A DNA stretch of 23,608 nt from DUOH01 sp036562625 (lineage in GTDB: Bacteria; Bacillota; UBA4882; UBA10575): assembly GCA_036562625.1 (NCBI GenBank), contig DATCJV010000081.1, forward strand, positions 1 through 23,608, in the 5' to 3' direction. How positions within the stretch are numbered: position 1 is the first letter of the stretch; the number at the start of each line of letters is the position of its first letter. Below, piece by piece: positions 23,526 to 23,608 of the stretch. The translations under genes were made by a program, and so were the position numbers. The notes under the pieces were generated by a model. It saw only the letters and a program-made list of their open reading frames with translations. It was not told where the DNA came from and made no database searches.

Positions 23526-23608
23526 ATGGCCAAACAAAAATTTGAGCGGACCAAACCGCACGTAAACATTGGGACCGTTGGGCACGTTGACCACGGGAAG
23601 ACCACGAC
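23526..23608 (+). CDS. tuf: Elongation factor Tu, N-terminal 27 residues (3' end outside window)
   Basis: ATG 23526 opens MAKQKFERTKPHVNIGTVGH, continuing VDHGKTT, the P-loop (G1) of EF-Tu. It lies 67 nt after fusA in the classic str-operon order, behind an AAGGGGG run (from 23507) with rather long spacing. The gene is truncated by the window edge. It does not overlap in sequence with the tuf tail at the left edge, so identity between the two copies cannot be compared here. Confidence 0.97.
   Translation, partial: MAKQKFERTKPHVNIGTVGHVDHGKTT

Overview
The window is a Gram-positive (Bacillota, probably clostridial or a related deep-branching class) chromosomal segment: the fused rif/str cluster tuf–rpmG–secE–nusG–rplK–rplA–rplJ–rplL–rpoB–rpoC–L7Ae-like–rpsL–rpsG–fusA–tuf. 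The gene order, the zinc-type L33, the small L7Ae/YbxF-type K-turn protein between rpoC and rpsL, the ~1180-residue RpoB and ~1200-residue RpoC, and the strong Shine-Dalgarno sites (often with GTG or TTG starts) all point that way. I cannot name a genus.

Layout. 1-142 is the 3' end of one tuf gene, followed by a strong intrinsic terminator. 331-7104, on the minus strand, is a single giant gene for a secreted 2257-residue cellulase: signal peptide, GH9, CBM3c, three Fn3, CBM3, Ig-like, Fn3, CBM3, two Ig-like, GH48. It sits between tuf and rpmG, convergent to tuf and divergent from the rpmG operon. It has its own consensus minus-strand promoter (7634-7606) and a leader of about 495 nt. 7763 onward is the transcription/translation cluster: promoter, attenuator-like leader, rpmG, secE and nusG; rplK-rplA behind a leader resembling the 23S rRNA L1 site; rplJ-rplL behind an L10 leader and terminator; then an intrinsic terminator. 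A roughly 600-nt gap with a candidate attenuator leads to rpoB-rpoC and a hairpin. A near-perfect promoter then starts the str operon (L7Ae-like, rpsL, rpsG, fusA, second tuf), which runs off the right edge.

How the genes work together. NusG and RpoB/RpoC form the core transcription machinery. L33, L11, L1, L10, L7/L12, S12 and S7 are ribosomal proteins; EF-G and EF-Tu are the elongation factors that act at the L11/L10/L7-L12 stalk; SecE belongs to the translocon. Several leaders carry terminator-like hairpins or rRNA mimics, the usual way such operons are autoregulated. The cellulase is functionally unrelated to its neighbours. It joins a processive GH9 endoglucanase to a GH48 exocellulase in one polypeptide, the same logic as Caldicellulosiruptor CelA, but with folded Fn3 and Ig modules as spacers and a tandemly duplicated Fn3-CBM3-Ig cassette.

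No tRNA, rRNA, CRISPR array, transposase or integrase was seen. All positions and pairings were read by eye; no folding or database search was run.
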